From Ramlibacter albus (GTDB taxonomy: Bacteria > Pseudomonadota > Gammaproteobacteria > Burkholderiales > Burkholderiaceae_C): a stretch of 64,000 nucleotides of DNA. Position 1 is the stretch's first letter. Each line of letters starts with the position of its first letter. Of the stretch, positions 1-9,136 are shown piece after piece. A model generated the notes under the pieces. It ran no database searches. It was not told the origin of the DNA and saw only the letters and a list, made by a program, of their open reading frames with translations. The DNA lies in NCBI RefSeq assembly GCF_014297445.1, contig NZ_JACORU010000003.1:1-64000 (forward strand), written 5' to 3'. The position numbers and the translations under genes are program-made.

Positions 1-35
1 GTGCGGCGGGTGCGCCGCGCCGATTTCTTTGCCAT
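1..35 (-). CDS. N-terminal fragment of an unidentified gene running off the window (possibly IS transposase orfA)
   Basis: An ATG lies seven bases after AGGAG and opens a frame reading MAKKSARRTRR before the window ends. Short Lys/Arg-rich starts of this kind are common in OrfA proteins of IS3-type insertion sequences, but eleven residues cannot prove it. The RHS gene upstream loses similarity to its family about 85 bases before this start, which fits an insertion element beginning between them. Start and RBS are seen; the transposase identity is a guess. Confidence 0.3.
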   Translation of the reverse strand, partial: MAKKSARRTRR

Positions 36-121
36 CGAAAACTCCTGTCGCCAGCCTTCCACGGCCGGCATCATGCACGGAGTTTCCACTGAAGACGCTG
101 TTCAGATTTCCGGAGCCACTT

Positions 122-2206
122 CTAACCGAGGTTGAATTCGACACTTGGGCTTGTGCGCCACTGGAGGAGTCGCCCGCTGGGCGCTGTACTCGATGCGAGT
201 ACGCCACTCGGCTTGTTATCGCCAAAGCCGCTGTAGGGCCACTGCCACACGACCTGTCGCGCACTGTCGGTGATTTGTCTCGGGGTACCGAGGTGATCGC
301 CTTGAATCGCGTACAGCTTTCCGTTGCGATACATGGCGACAGGAACGGCCGAACCGTCGTCGGCCGGCAACCAGACGTATTCAGCGCTTCCCTTTCCGTT
401 CGCACTGCCATTGTTGAATTCACCCATGAGCGCCCAAGGTGGAATGGCACCGTCACCGTAAAGGTACACCGTCCCGAGACTCACCTTGGACTTTGCCTGC
501 GTAAAGAGCCATCCGAAGTTTTTCCGCAGCCAATTGACGAAGCTATTGCCGAGATCATCCTCGTTCGGCAACGTCTGCAGCACCTCAGGCTCGCTCTTGA
601 ACACGCGTTGTCCAAGCCCGTTGTGCAGGTATCGGACAGCCGCGGCTTCTCCATCCTTCTGGATTTGAATTTGCGAGAGGCGGCCCATGTCGTCGTAGGC
701 GTAGTTGCCCCAGCGCTGGCCGCGCTCGTCGACGAGGCCTGTGACTGCGTTCGGCCAGCGGGTGTCCTCATAGAGGTAGGAGCGGCTCGTGCCCATGCTG
801 TGCGTCGCCTGCGCAAGGCGTGCGGCGCCGTCGAAGCCAAAAGACACGCTGTTGCCGTCCGCGCCCACGACACGAGCAAGCCGGCCAGCCGCGTCCCACT
901 GGAATGTCATCGACCGCCCGAACGCATTGCTCACGCGCGCAAGCTGGCCGCCGGAGTATGCGTACGTGTAGGCCCAACCGTTGCTGGCACGCATTGCAAG
1001 CAGGCGGCCCGAGGATTTCTCGAACTCGTAAACGGTTTCGTCGTGCAGGCGCCTGAGGACGATACGGTCGCCCTCGTCGGTCATCGTGTCCGCATTGCCG
1101 TCGGCCTGCCAAGTGGCAGGCGCTGAGGTCGCTACAGCTGGCGGCGGGCAGTCCACGCCGGAGGGGCAAGACCAGTTCGCGCCGGTTCCCGGGGGTACGG
1201 CTGCACTGCGGAAGCGGCTGGATGTGCCGTCACCGAAGAGGACCGTGCGCCACTCCGTCCCCAGCGCCACGCGGTGCGCATGGTTATGGCTCCAGTGCGT
1301 GCCCACTCCTGCGCTGGGCAACTCGTCCCACCGGCTGGCGTAATGGCGCGTGAACTCCAGCGGATGCAGCGCCGCATCCTGCAGGTCCGACTCTTCCAGC
1401 AGCTTGGTCCCGCTCGTGAGCTCGATCGGGAATTCGGTGCGATGGCACATCTGCGCCTGCAGCGCAGGCCTGCCGAGCACCGTCATCTTGACCAAAGCGC
1501 GGTTCGTGCAGCCTTCGCAGGCGATGGACAGCACCGCCTCGCGTGTTGCGCCCACCAAGTCCCACGTCGACGAATATTTGATGCGCACCTCCCCGTTCGC
1601 ATCCGTATACGGGGTGCCCTCGAAAGTGAAACCGCCGAAGTTGCCCGCATGCGGGTACAGCAGCACCATCACCCCAGCCTTGGGCGTGCCCTGCATCACC
1701 TTGGCCGTGAAGACCACCGGCCCATCCCCAACCTTGATGGTCCTGCCGCCTTGCGACGCCACCGTGCGCGGCGTAGGCGTCGTGCAACTGACCCCATCCG
1801 TCGTGAAGTACGGGTCGTCGCAGGTGCACACGGGGTACTGCCCCCAGGTCGTGTAGCTGAGCGTCGCGTTCGCCGGGCACGAGATGTCGCCGCGCTCCGG
1901 GTACAGCCCGCTCAGGGTCGCCTTGTACCCGTCGGTGTACTCGCAGTACTGGTTGCCCGACATCGACACGTAGATGCCCTGGAAGGTGCGCGTGCCGCTG
2001 TACTTGATGCACGCGGCTTCCTTGGTGCAACTCGCTGTAAAACGTTGCGACGCCGCCCACCAGGACGCGGGGCATTTCGAAAGAATCTCCACTTGCCCGG
2101 ACGCATGCGCCGGCAGCGAAGGCAAGAAGAAAAACGCAGCTGCAAGAAGCGCAGCCACGGTACTGCTCATGAACGCGCGGATGCGCGCCAGAAGCATCGT
2201 CGGCAT
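122..2206 (-). CDS. Secreted RHS/YD-repeat protein, 3'-truncated, no toxin tip
   Basis: The 694-residue product has a signal peptide (hydrophobic stretch about 14-33, then PAHASG), a Cys-rich region to about 145, an Ig-like segment (about 150-245) and the RHS-entry region around LEFTRHYAS (about 285), followed by YD-type repeats to about 520. It reaches the conserved core segment GDHLGTPRQITD near 640. Family members normally continue from VEFNL into a PGQ-x-YD segment, the core-end motif and a variable C-terminal toxin. Here VEFNLG is followed at once by a stop, so core end and toxin are missing. It is probably a disrupted gene, or a displaced RHS cassette. No immunity gene is visible in the window. 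Confidence 0.75.
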   Translation of the reverse strand: MPTMLLARIRAFMSSTVAALLAAAFFFLPSLPAHASGQVEILSKCPASWWAASQRFTASCTKEAACIKYSGTRTFQGIYVSMSGNQYCEYTDGYKATLSGLYPERGDISCPANATLSYTTWGQYPVCTCDDPYFTTDGVSCTTPTPRTVASQGGRTIKVGDGPVVFTAKVMQGTPKAGVMVLLYPHAGNFGGFTFEGTPYTDANGEVRIKYSSTWDLVGATREAVLSIACEGCTNRALVKMTVLGRPALQAQMCHRTEFPIELTSGTKLLEESDLQDAALHPLEFTRHYASRWDELPSAGVGTHWSHNHAHRVALGTEWRTVLFGDGTSSRFRSAAVPPGTGANWSCPSGVDCPPPAVATSAPATWQADGNADTMTDEGDRIVLRRLHDETVYEFEKSSGRLLAMRASNGWAYTYAYSGGQLARVSNAFGRSMTFQWDAAGRLARVVGADGNSVSFGFDGAARLAQATHSMGTSRSYLYEDTRWPNAVTGLVDERGQRWGNYAYDDMGRLSQIQIQKDGEAAAVRYLHNGLGQRVFKSEPEVLQTLPNEDDLGNSFVNWLRKNFGWLFTQAKSKVSLGTVYLYGDGAIPPWALMGEFNNGSANGKGSAEYVWLPADDGSAVPVAMYRNGKLYAIQGDHLGTPRQITDSARQVVWQWPYSGFGDNKPSGVLASSTAPSGRLLQWRTSPSVEFNLG

Positions 2207-2210
2207 CGGT

Positions 2211-2244
2211 AGGTCCCCCCTCGGTTTCGATCCGGGTGGGACCT
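2211..2244. promoter_or_regulatory. Strong stem-loop just upstream of the RHS start
   Basis: AGGTCCCCCCTCGG pairs with TCCGGGTGGGACCT across a 6-base loop. On the minus strand it ends four bases before the RHS ATG, and the only purine-rich stretch that could act as ribosome binding site (GAGGGGGGA) lies inside one arm. It could sequester translation of the RHS gene or end the rdgC transcript, which runs in the same direction. No T-run follows, so translational control seems somewhat likelier. Confidence 0.4.
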
Positions 2245-2305
2245 TAGCGGCGCTCGGGCCGGTTGTGAACAGCTACGACGCCACTTCAGACGTTCGTATG
2301 CGGCT

Positions 2306-3226
2306 CTATTTCTCCCCGCCCAATGCCTCCAGCAGGTCCGGCAGCAGCCCCGCCAGTTCGCCCGTGAGGATGGACGCATCGGCGTCGAAGCCGTCTTCGT
2401 CCTTGCCCGGCTTGTCCACGCCTTCCATCACCACGTCGAGCAGCTTCATACGGCGCACCTGCCCCGTCTCGTTCAGCACGAAGGACACACGGTCGTTCCA
2501 TGTCATCGCAAGCTGCGTGGGCACCTTGCCGGCCGCGATGTGCTGCGCGACCTCGTCGATGTCCAGCGTATGGCGCGAGTAGCGCACGCTCGACTTCTGT
2601 TCGTCGGGTGTCTTCAGCTCGCAGTCGCGGTCGATGCTGAAGTTGTACGGCGCCTCGCGCGTGCTGAGCCAGTGCGCCATCGCCGACGTGGGCGACAGCT
2701 CGGTCTGCGTGAGCTGCAGGTCGAGCGAGGGTCCCGCGCCCGGCACTTCCAGCAGCGACGCGAGCAGCGCGGACACGATGCGGTCCGCGCCCGCGAGGCT
2801 GCCGCTGTCGACAACCAGCAGCTTCTGCTTCGGCGCGAGCCAGAGCAAGGTTTTCGACCGCTTGGTGAACGCGCGCGGCAGCAGGTCCAGCAGGACCTCC
2901 TCCTTGAATTCCTTCTTGAGTTTCGCGCCGACGCGCTCGAAGCCGGTCTCGGCCTTGTAGCGTTCGATCTTCTCTTCGACGGCGGACTTCACGGCCGACG
3001 CGGGCACGGCACGCTTCTCCGTGCAGAGCTTCAGGATCAGCTGGCCGGAGACGAGCTCGGCAAGTTGCGTGTGCTTCGCGCCGCGTGGCGGCACCCATCC
3101 GCTGGACTCGGCCTGCGTGGGGCCGCAGGGGACGAAGCGGGTTTTCTGCAGGGCCTTTTCGAGGGCGGGCAGCGGCGGCATTTCGAAGCCGTCCGCGATG
3201 CGGAAGTAGCAGGCGTTCTTGAACAT
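2306..3226 (-). CDS. rdgC: Recombination-associated protein RdgC
   Basis: The 306-residue product is full length for RdgC, a ring-shaped nucleoid DNA-binding protein that limits RecA loading. Recognisable segments are the N-terminal FKNACYFRI, the middle KRSKTLLWLAPKQ and the C-terminal RRMKLLDVVMEG. RdgC is a housekeeping gene of beta- and gammaproteobacteria. It is a stand-alone gene, separated by about 100 bases from the RHS gene downstream, and no clear Shine-Dalgarno sequence precedes its ATG. Confidence 0.93.
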   Translation of the reverse strand: MFKNACYFRIADGFEMPPLPALEKALQKTRFVPCGPTQAESSGWVPPRGAKHTQLAELVSGQLILKLCTEKRAVPASAVKSAVEEKIERYKAETGFERVGAKLKKEFKEEVLLDLLPRAFTKRSKTLLWLAPKQKLLVVDSGSLAGADRIVSALLASLLEVPGAGPSLDLQLTQTELSPTSAMAHWLSTREAPYNFSIDRDCELKTPDEQKSSVRYSRHTLDIDEVAQHIAAGKVPTQLAMTWNDRVSFVLNETGQVRRMKLLDVVMEGVDKPGKDEDGFDADASILTGELAGLLPDLLEALGGEK

Positions 3227-3253
3227 GAGGGGCGCATTCTAGGGGGCGCCGAT

Positions 3254-4447
3254 TCAGAGATCCCTTGCCAAGCTCCCGAACCGCTCCAGCACGAACCGCC
3301 AATACGGCAGCACGCATTGCGAATGCCCCGCGGGCTGCGCCACGCACTCGGTCAACGTGACGCGATTGCCGGCGCCGCGCGCCTGCATCGCCCGCAGCGT
3401 GTTGACCGCGCTCACGAAGGGCACGGTGCGGTCGTCGCGGCCGTGGAACAGGTCCAGCGGAACCTGCGGCGCCCAGTCGTACACGCTGCTCGAAGCGGCG
3501 ATGGCGGCCGTGTCGTCGTTGAGGTAGTTGTCGAGGAAGGTCGGCGAGAAGTTGACGTTGACGGCGTCGCCGACGAGCAGGAAGAGCAGCAGGTCGCGCG
3601 CATGCTTGCGGTCGGCAGCGCCCAGCAGGCGCAGGAAGCCCGGGTTGAGCAACTGGCCGAGCGGTGCATAGTCCTGCCGCATGATGGCCAGCAGCTGGTC
3701 CAGCGCCGCTTGCACGTCATAGGGCCCGGCACCAGCGATCACGCGCACCAGCTCGTCGCGATGCGTAGACGTGCCGGCCTGCAGCGCGCGATGCGTGGCC
3801 ACGGTAACGTAGCCGCCCTCGGAGTAGCCGGTCAGGAACAACTGCTTGTTGTCCTGCACCTTCTGCGTCTCGCGCCAGTACTTCGCCGCGGTGAGGAAGT
3901 CGACGACCGCGGCCGCGGACGGCGCCGACATCAGGTACGGGTGGGGCGCGGTTGCGGACACGCCGTATCCCACGTAATCCGCCGCCTCGACGATGTAACC
4001 GAGCGATGCGAGCACGACGTGCGGCTCCCCCAGGTCGGTGATGCTGCTGGGCGCGTCGGCCTGGGTCTTGATGGTGGCGTGCTGGTAGCCGAGCACGGGG
4101 CTCGGGGCATTGGCCGGCTTCTGCGGGATCCCGACGAAACCGGACGCCTGGATCGGGCGGCCCGCGCCGTCGACGGTGAGGTACGTGACCCGCCAGGCGT
4201 CGACGGCATATCTGGGCGTGGCGAGGAAGGCGGCGTCGCCGGCCTGCGCGAGCGCCGCACGGATTTCCGCCGGGGTGATCGTTTTCAACCGGTCGGCCCC
4301 GATGAACTGCCCCCTGCCCTCGGCATTGAGCGGTGCCGGCGGCGTGACCGCGGCGACCGGCGCGGGGTCCTTGGCGCTGTCGCCGCCGCCGCCGCACGCG
4401 GCCAGAAGGAGTGCCAGGGCGGCGGCCGGGAAAATGGTGTACTTCAC
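3254..4447 (-). CDS. Alpha/beta-hydrolase lipoprotein, secreted lipase-like
   Basis: The 397-residue product begins with a lipoprotein signal ending in LLLAACGGGG, so it is probably anchored in the envelope. The nucleophile elbow is GYSEGG near residue 208, and a late Asp (HGRDDRTVPF, about 340) and a His near the C-terminus (PAGHSQC) can complete the triad. The layout resembles secretory lipases and poly-ester or prolyl-type hydrolases; the substrate cannot be told. The start is GTG with AGGA seven bases upstream. It is transcribed alone and divergently from the small membrane protein gene at 4558. Confidence 0.75.
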   Translation of the reverse strand: MKYTIFPAAALALLLAACGGGGDSAKDPAPVAAVTPPAPLNAEGRGQFIGADRLKTITPAEIRAALAQAGDAAFLATPRYAVDAWRVTYLTVDGAGRPIQASGFVGIPQKPANAPSPVLGYQHATIKTQADAPSSITDLGEPHVVLASLGYIVEAADYVGYGVSATAPHPYLMSAPSAAAVVDFLTAAKYWRETQKVQDNKQLFLTGYSEGGYVTVATHRALQAGTSTHRDELVRVIAGAGPYDVQAALDQLLAIMRQDYAPLGQLLNPGFLRLLGAADRKHARDLLLFLLVGDAVNVNFSPTFLDNYLNDDTAAIAASSSVYDWAPQVPLDLFHGRDDRTVPFVSAVNTLRAMQARGAGNRVTLTECVAQPAGHSQCVLPYWRFVLERFGSLARDL

Positions 4448-4557
4448 GGAAAGGTCCTGCGGTGCGCCGCGGCAGCGAACTGCTCAGCCACCGCGCGCGT
4501 GCAAAGTCTAGTGAAGCTGCGTTTCCCGAATGTGAAGCAGGGTGAGAATGCGAAGCC

Positions 4558-4860
4558 ATGGACCGCATCCCCACCCTCATTGCGCTGCACCCCCGGCGCT
4601 CCATCGTCATCGGCAAGGCTGTCCTGCTGGTGGGTGCCGTGATGGTCCTTTGCGCCGTGTTCGCGCGGTCCAGCCTGGCCGGCCTCAACGAGGAGCGGGC
4701 GCGTGCCGGGTTGTCCGCGCTGCGGACCCTGGCCGAGGCCTTCCCCGCCTACCCGACATGGTTCGTGCCCGAAACCGTACTTGGCTTCGGCATCGCGGCG
4801 GCACTGGTCGTCGCCGGGACGACCTTGGTGACGCTCGGCGAGAAGGCGGCGAAGCGGTGA
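4558..4860 (+). CDS. Small two-helix membrane protein, function unknown
   Basis: The product has 100 residues. Two hydrophobic segments, about 19-42 and 78-95, flank a charged linker with EERARAGL, so it is probably an inner-membrane hairpin protein. No motif is recognised. It lies alone between a divergent lipase-like gene and a convergent protease gene. The short size and lack of a strong RBS lower confidence, but the composition is typical of a real membrane protein. Confidence 0.5.
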   Translation: MDRIPTLIALHPRRSIVIGKAVLLVGAVMVLCAVFARSSLAGLNEERARAGLSALRTLAEAFPAYPTWFVPETVLGFGIAAALVVAGTTLVTLGEKAAKR

Positions 4861-4899
4861 TCGGCAATCGACGAGACGGATCCTCTCCGCCGTCGACAT

Positions 4900-5679
4900 T
4901 CACCCGCCGATGCGCGCCCAATCGAGGCCGTTGAGCCAGTCGACCAGCGTTTCCGAAGGGATCGCGATCCCGCGCACGCCGGCGAACCCGCCGGTCGCCA
5001 TGCACGACACCATGCCGACCACCTGCCCCTGCGCGTTGAAAAGCGGGCCGCCCGAGTTGCCGTTGGCGACGTCGGCCGCGACGACGACGGCGTCACGCGT
5101 GTTGGCAGGCGCGCCGCACGGGATGCCCACGGGCGCGTGCTCCACGTAGTTGCCGCCGACATAGACGAAGCCCTGCTGCAGGCGGTTGCCGATGGCGAAC
5201 ACGGCGTTGCCGGGGCGCAGCTCGTGCGAGCGGCCCATGGGCAGTCCTTGCGGCGAGCTCGCGGCCGCCACGCGAACGAGCGCGGCGTCCACGGACGCGT
5301 CCCACGCGACGACGGTGCCGTTGAACGAGCGGCCGTCGGTGAGCACGACCGGCATCGGGTAGGCCTGCGTATTGCCATTGAGGTACGGGCTGGCAACGTG
5401 CCAGTTGGTGAGGATGAGGTTGGGCCGCACGAAGAAGCCGGAGGCACCGCCGATGAGGACCGCCTGCGCGACGACCGCCGTGGCGACCGGTGAATTGGGC
5501 GCCGGCGGCACCTGGTTCGCGGGCGGGAACTGGTACTGGAAGGGGGATTGCGGCGTCGACTGCTGCGGCGCCGGGATGTTGATCGTGAGCGAGCCCTCTT
5601 CCGAACCACCCCCGCAGCCTCCGGCGAGTGCGAGCACCACGATGCACGCCGCCGCGGCGCGCCAGGACCTTCGAGCCAT
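4900..5679 (-). CDS. Secreted trypsin-like serine protease (lipoprotein)
   Basis: The 259-residue product has a lipobox-like signal (LALAGGCGGG), a Pro/Gln-rich linker to about residue 65, then a compact chymotrypsin fold. The catalytic residues are visible: His in LTNWHVA, Asp in the segment DASVDAALV, and Ser in GNSGGPLF. No PDZ domain follows, so it resembles short periplasmic S1 proteases and not full DegP. A strong GGAGGGAAGA ribosome site precedes the ATG. Its target is unknown; it may act in envelope quality control. Confidence 0.8.
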   Translation of the reverse strand: MARRSWRAAAACIVVLALAGGCGGGSEEGSLTINIPAPQQSTPQSPFQYQFPPANQVPPAPNSPVATAVVAQAVLIGGASGFFVRPNLILTNWHVASPYLNGNTQAYPMPVVLTDGRSFNGTVVAWDASVDAALVRVAAASSPQGLPMGRSHELRPGNAVFAIGNRLQQGFVYVGGNYVEHAPVGIPCGAPANTRDAVVVAADVANGNSGGPLFNAQGQVVGMVSCMATGGFAGVRGIAIPSETLVDWLNGLDWARIGG

Positions 5680-5782
5680 TCTTCCCTCCGTCGTTGATCG
5701 GTCCGGCGGAGGTTATCCGGGGGTCGGCCGTTCGCGCCCCCTACTTTCGGCTTGCCAGGCGGCGGCGAATCTACTAGATTTC

Positions 5783-5807
5783 GATACAATATCAACTATT
5801 GGATAGT
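5783..5807 (+). promoter_or_regulatory. Candidate promoter and operator of the enoyl-CoA hydratase/CoA-ligase operon
   Basis: An AT-rich island in otherwise GC-rich DNA holds two small perfect inverted repeats, GATA-CAA-TATC at 5783-5793 and ACTAT-TGG-ATAGT at 5795-5807. The first contains TACAAT (5785-5790), a good -10 element, but no matching -35 is seen, which suggests a regulated or activator-dependent promoter. The IclR regulator encoded as the last gene of the operon is the obvious candidate ligand. This is inferred from position only. Confidence 0.4.
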
Positions 5808-5811
5808 AATA

Positions 5812-6576
5812 GTGTCTGCCGTCCTTCTCGAACGCCGCGAGCGCGTGGGCCTCATCACGCTCAACAAGCCGGCCAAACTGAACGCCTGGGACAAGCCCAT
5901 GCGCGACCTGATCGTCGACGCGCTGCGCGGCTACGACAAGGACCCCGCGATCGGCGCCGTGGTCATGACCGGCACCGGCGAGCGCGCCTTCTCGGCCGGG
6001 CAGGACTTCGCGGAGGCGCACGACTTCGACGCGGACGCCGCCGAAGCGTGGATCCGCGAATGGGAAGCCTTCTACGGCACCTTGCGCCGGCTCACGAAAC
6101 CCATCGTGATGGCGCTCAATGGCACCGCGGCGGGCTCCGCCTTCCAGGTGGCGCTGCTGGGCGACATCCGCGTGGCGCACGCCGACGTGAAGATGGGCCA
6201 GCCGGAGATCAACTCCGGCATCGCCAGCATCACGGGCCCGTGGATCATGAAGGAGATCCTCGGCATGTCGCGCACGGTGGAGCTCACGTTGACGGGCCGC
6301 ATGATGAACGCGGACGAGTGCGAGCGCATCGGCATCGTGCACCACATCGTCCCGCGCGAGCAGGTGCTGCCGAAGGCGCTCGAGATCGCGAACGAGCTGG
6401 CCGCGAAGGCGCCGCTTGCGATGCGCCTGGACCGCGCGTGGTTCGCCGACATGACCGAAGCCGGCTTCCGCCAGACGATCGACGCGGCGATCCAGTCGCA
6501 CCGCGAGTCCTACGGGTCGGGTGAACCGGCGCGCAAGATGGAAGACTTCATGGCCGCGCGAGGGCACGCGCTGTGA
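5812..6576 (+). CDS. Enoyl-CoA hydratase/isomerase family protein
   Basis: The 254-residue product is normal length for the crotonase fold. The oxyanion-hole segments GERAFSAGQDF and the following NGTAAGSAFQ are present, and the acidic catalytic region GQPEINSGI is recognisable. It hydrates or isomerises an acyl-CoA whose identity is unknown. The GTG start directly follows the AT-rich regulatory island; no ATG lies further upstream in frame. It is the first gene of a five-gene operon, and its stop overlaps the start of the CoA ligase (GTGA). Confidence 0.85.
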   Translation: MSAVLLERRERVGLITLNKPAKLNAWDKPMRDLIVDALRGYDKDPAIGAVVMTGTGERAFSAGQDFAEAHDFDADAAEAWIREWEAFYGTLRRLTKPIVMALNGTAAGSAFQVALLGDIRVAHADVKMGQPEINSGIASITGPWIMKEILGMSRTVELTLTGRMMNADECERIGIVHHIVPREQVLPKALEIANELAAKAPLAMRLDRAWFADMTEAGFRQTIDAAIQSHRESYGSGEPARKMEDFMAARGHAL

Positions 6577-8171
6577 GCCGCCGGGCCGCTCCCAAGGCGA
6601 ATACCGGAGCGCGCAGCGCGCAGGTTTCCGAATGCGCGATCGAGATGCCACCCGTGACGGACGAGACGCTGCGCGAGACGATGGACCGGCGCGCTCGCGA
6701 GGAGCCGGGCCGCGTGTTCCTCAGGTTCCAGGACCGCAGTTGGACCTTCGGCGAGATCGACGCACTGGTCAACCGCGTGGCGAATGGCCTGCTGGCGCGC
6801 GGGCTTCGGCCGGGTGACCGCGTCGCGCTGATGCTGCCGAGCCATCCGGACCACCTCATTGCCATCCTCGCGCTCGCGAAGGTGGGCCTGGTGCGCGTGC
6901 CGATCAACACGGCGTTCAAGGGCGCTTCGCTGCAGCACCCGTTCGACGCGTTCTCGCCGCGGGCCTTGATCGCGGACGCACCGTACCGCGAAGTCCTGGA
7001 CGAAGTGCGGACGCGCGTGGAGCAGACGATCTGGCGCGGACCCGGCGAAGACGGCTTCGCATCGCTGCTCGCGCATGCAGACGCGTCGCCGCCGAAAGTG
7101 GCACCGAAAGCCGACGACATCGTCGCCCTCACGCCCAGCTCCGGCACCACCGGCGCCCCCAAGGGCGTCATCAAGTCGGACCGCACGATGCGAGCAGGCC
7201 CGATGGGCACGTTGATGCTGACCGGCGCGCAACCGGGCGACGTGTTCCTGCTGTGGGAGTCGCTGCACCATGGCGCGGGGGTGGCCGTAGTGATCGCCGC
7301 CGTGCTCGGCAAGCTCACGCTCGCGATGGTGGAGAAATTCAGCGCGTCGCTGTTCTGGGACCACTGCCGCCAGTACGGCGTCACGCACATCCACTATCTC
7401 GGCGGCGTGCTGCCGATGCTGCTCAAGCAGCCACCCCGGCCCGACGACCGCGACCACAAGGTGCGCATTGCCTGGGGCGGCGGTTGCCCGCCCGAGGTGT
7501 GGGACCCGTTCGTGCAGCGCTTCGGCGTGGAGATGCGCGAGGGCTACGGCCTGTCGGAGATGATCACCTTCGTCACCGTCAATCCGAAGGGCCCGAAGTT
7601 CTCGGTGGGCTTGCCGCTGTCGTACTTCGACGTGATGCTCGCCGACGACGAGGGCAAGGAGGTGCCCGTGGGCCAGCCCGGCGAGATCCGCGTGCGGGCC
7701 AGGGTGCCCGGCCTGCATTTCCTCGGCTACTTCCGCAACGAGGAAGCCACGCGCAACGCGATGGCGGGCGAGTGGTTCTGCAGCGGCGACCTCGCGAAGC
7801 GCGACGAACAGGGCTTCCTCTACTTCGCCGGCCGCAAGAAGGACACCGTGCGCCGCCGCGGCATCAACATCAGCGCGTGGGAAGTGGAACGCGTGATCGG
7901 CGAGCACGAGGCCGTGGCCGAGTGCGCGCTGGTGGGCGTGCCCAGCGAGCTGGGCGACGAGGAGCTCAAGCTTTTCGTGCGCGTGGCCGAGGGCAAGGCA
8001 CTCGCGCCGGCCGAGCTCGTGGCGTGGTGCAAGCCGCGCATGCCGCACTTCCAGGTGCCGCGTTACGTGGCGTTGATCGACGAGTTCCCGAAGACGCCGA
8101 CGCAACGCATCCGCAAGAACGAACTTTCCCGCAGCGTGCAAGGCGTCTGGGACGCCGAACGGAGCCAATGA
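6573..8171 (+). CDS. AMP-forming acyl-CoA ligase (crotonobetaine/carnitine-CoA ligase-like)
   Basis: The ANL-superfamily enzyme of 532 residues activates a carboxylic acid with ATP and CoA. The P-loop PSSGTTGAPKG (about 189-199), the A5-type EGYGLSEM, and the C-terminal GRKKDTVRRRGINIS hinge are seen, with the catalytic Lys region TPTQRIRKNEL near the end. It resembles crotonobetaine/carnitine-CoA or long-chain ligases, but the substrate is open. The GTG start overlaps the preceding stop; an internal ATG at 6646 is an alternative that removes a poorly conserved leader. Confidence 0.85.
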   Translation: MSRRAAPKANTGARSAQVSECAIEMPPVTDETLRETMDRRAREEPGRVFLRFQDRSWTFGEIDALVNRVANGLLARGLRPGDRVALMLPSHPDHLIAILALAKVGLVRVPINTAFKGASLQHPFDAFSPRALIADAPYREVLDEVRTRVEQTIWRGPGEDGFASLLAHADASPPKVAPKADDIVALTPSSGTTGAPKGVIKSDRTMRAGPMGTLMLTGAQPGDVFLLWESLHHGAGVAVVIAAVLGKLTLAMVEKFSASLFWDHCRQYGVTHIHYLGGVLPMLLKQPPRPDDRDHKVRIAWGGGCPPEVWDPFVQRFGVEMREGYGLSEMITFVTVNPKGPKFSVGLPLSYFDVMLADDEGKEVPVGQPGEIRVRARVPGLHFLGYFRNEEATRNAMAGEWFCSGDLAKRDEQGFLYFAGRKKDTVRRRGINISAWEVERVIGEHEAVAECALVGVPSELGDEELKLFVRVAEGKALAPAELVAWCKPRMPHFQVPRYVALIDEFPKTPTQRIRKNELSRSVQGVWDAERSQ

Positions 8172-9136
8172 TGATGAAGAAGTACCTCGTCGCCGCCACC
8201 GCGGCCCTCGTTTGCGTCGCCGCCGGTGCGCAGGAATACCCCAGCAAGCAGGTGACCATGATCGTCGGCTACCCTGCCGGCGGCGCCGTCGACGCGGTCG
8301 GCCGCTTGATCGCACAGCGCCTGACGGATGCACTCGGCAAGCCCGTCGTCGTGGACAACAAGGCCGGCGCCTCCGGCAGCATCGGCGCGCAGTTCGTTGC
8401 GAAGGCACCGGCCGATGGCCACACGCTGCTCGTGGCGCCTCTCACCAGCTACGCGATGAACGCGACGCTGTTCCCCGCCACCACCGGCTACCACCTCGAC
8501 AAGGACTTCGCGCCGGTGTCGCTGGTGGGCTACCTGCCCTTGGTGCTGGTCGTGAACGAAGGCGTGTCCGCTTCCTCCGCGAAGGACCTCGTGTCGATGG
8601 CGAAGGCCAAGCCCGCCTCGCTGAACTACGCGTCTTCGGGCAACGGCTCCATCGAGCACGTCGCCGGCGAGATGTTCAAGCGGCAGGCGGGCGTGAGCCT
8701 GCTGCACATCCCGTATCGCGGCGCGGCGCCGGCGATGACGGACCTGATGAGCGGGCAGGTTCAGGTGATGTTCGCCACCACGGCGACCGCTGTCGCGAAC
8801 CTGAAGACGGGCAAGATCAAGCCGCTGATGGTGGCGACGCCGCAGCGCATTTCCGCTTTGCCCGACGTGCCGACCGCGCGTGAAGCCGGGCTCCCCGGCT
8901 TCGAGGTCGCGTCCACGTACGCTGTGCTCGCACCTGCGGGCACACCACCCGCGGTGGTCAGGCGATTGAACCAGGAGGTCGCGAAGATCATCCAGAATCC
9001 CGAGGTGCGCACGCGCTTCCAGACCCTGGGCATCGAAGCGATGACTTCCACGCCGGAGGAGGCCACCACGCGCGTGGCGGGCGAGCTGAGCAAGTGGGGC
9101 AAGGCGATCAAGGACGCCAACATCAAGGCGGAGTGA
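8168..9136 (+). CDS. Bug family (TctC-like) periplasmic solute-binding protein
   Basis: The 322-residue product has a signal peptide (LVAATAALVCVAAGAQ) followed by YPSKQVTMIVGYPAGG, the classic entrance of Bug receptors. GSIGAQFVAKAPADGHTLL and LNYASSGNGS are further family hallmarks. Such proteins bind carboxylates or aromatic acids for TctAB-type transporters, but no TctAB genes are in this window, as is common for these expanded receptors. The ATG overlaps the CoA-ligase stop by four bases, so it probably supplies the acid that the ligase activates. Confidence 0.93.
   Translation: MMMKKYLVAATAALVCVAAGAQEYPSKQVTMIVGYPAGGAVDAVGRLIAQRLTDALGKPVVVDNKAGASGSIGAQFVAKAPADGHTLLVAPLTSYAMNATLFPATTGYHLDKDFAPVSLVGYLPLVLVVNEGVSASSAKDLVSMAKAKPASLNYASSGNGSIEHVAGEMFKRQAGVSLLHIPYRGAAPAMTDLMSGQVQVMFATTATAVANLKTGKIKPLMVATPQRISALPDVPTAREAGLPGFEVASTYAVLAPAGTPPAVVRRLNQEVAKIIQNPEVRTRFQTLGIEAMTSTPEEATTRVAGELSKWGKAIKDANIKAE

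Noticed and set aside
2540..4642. A 700-codon open frame on the plus strand
   Set aside because: It lies opposite rdgC and the lipase-like gene, both of which have clear families. The product is Arg/Ala/Gly-rich without domains, as expected from the antisense of GC-rich genes.
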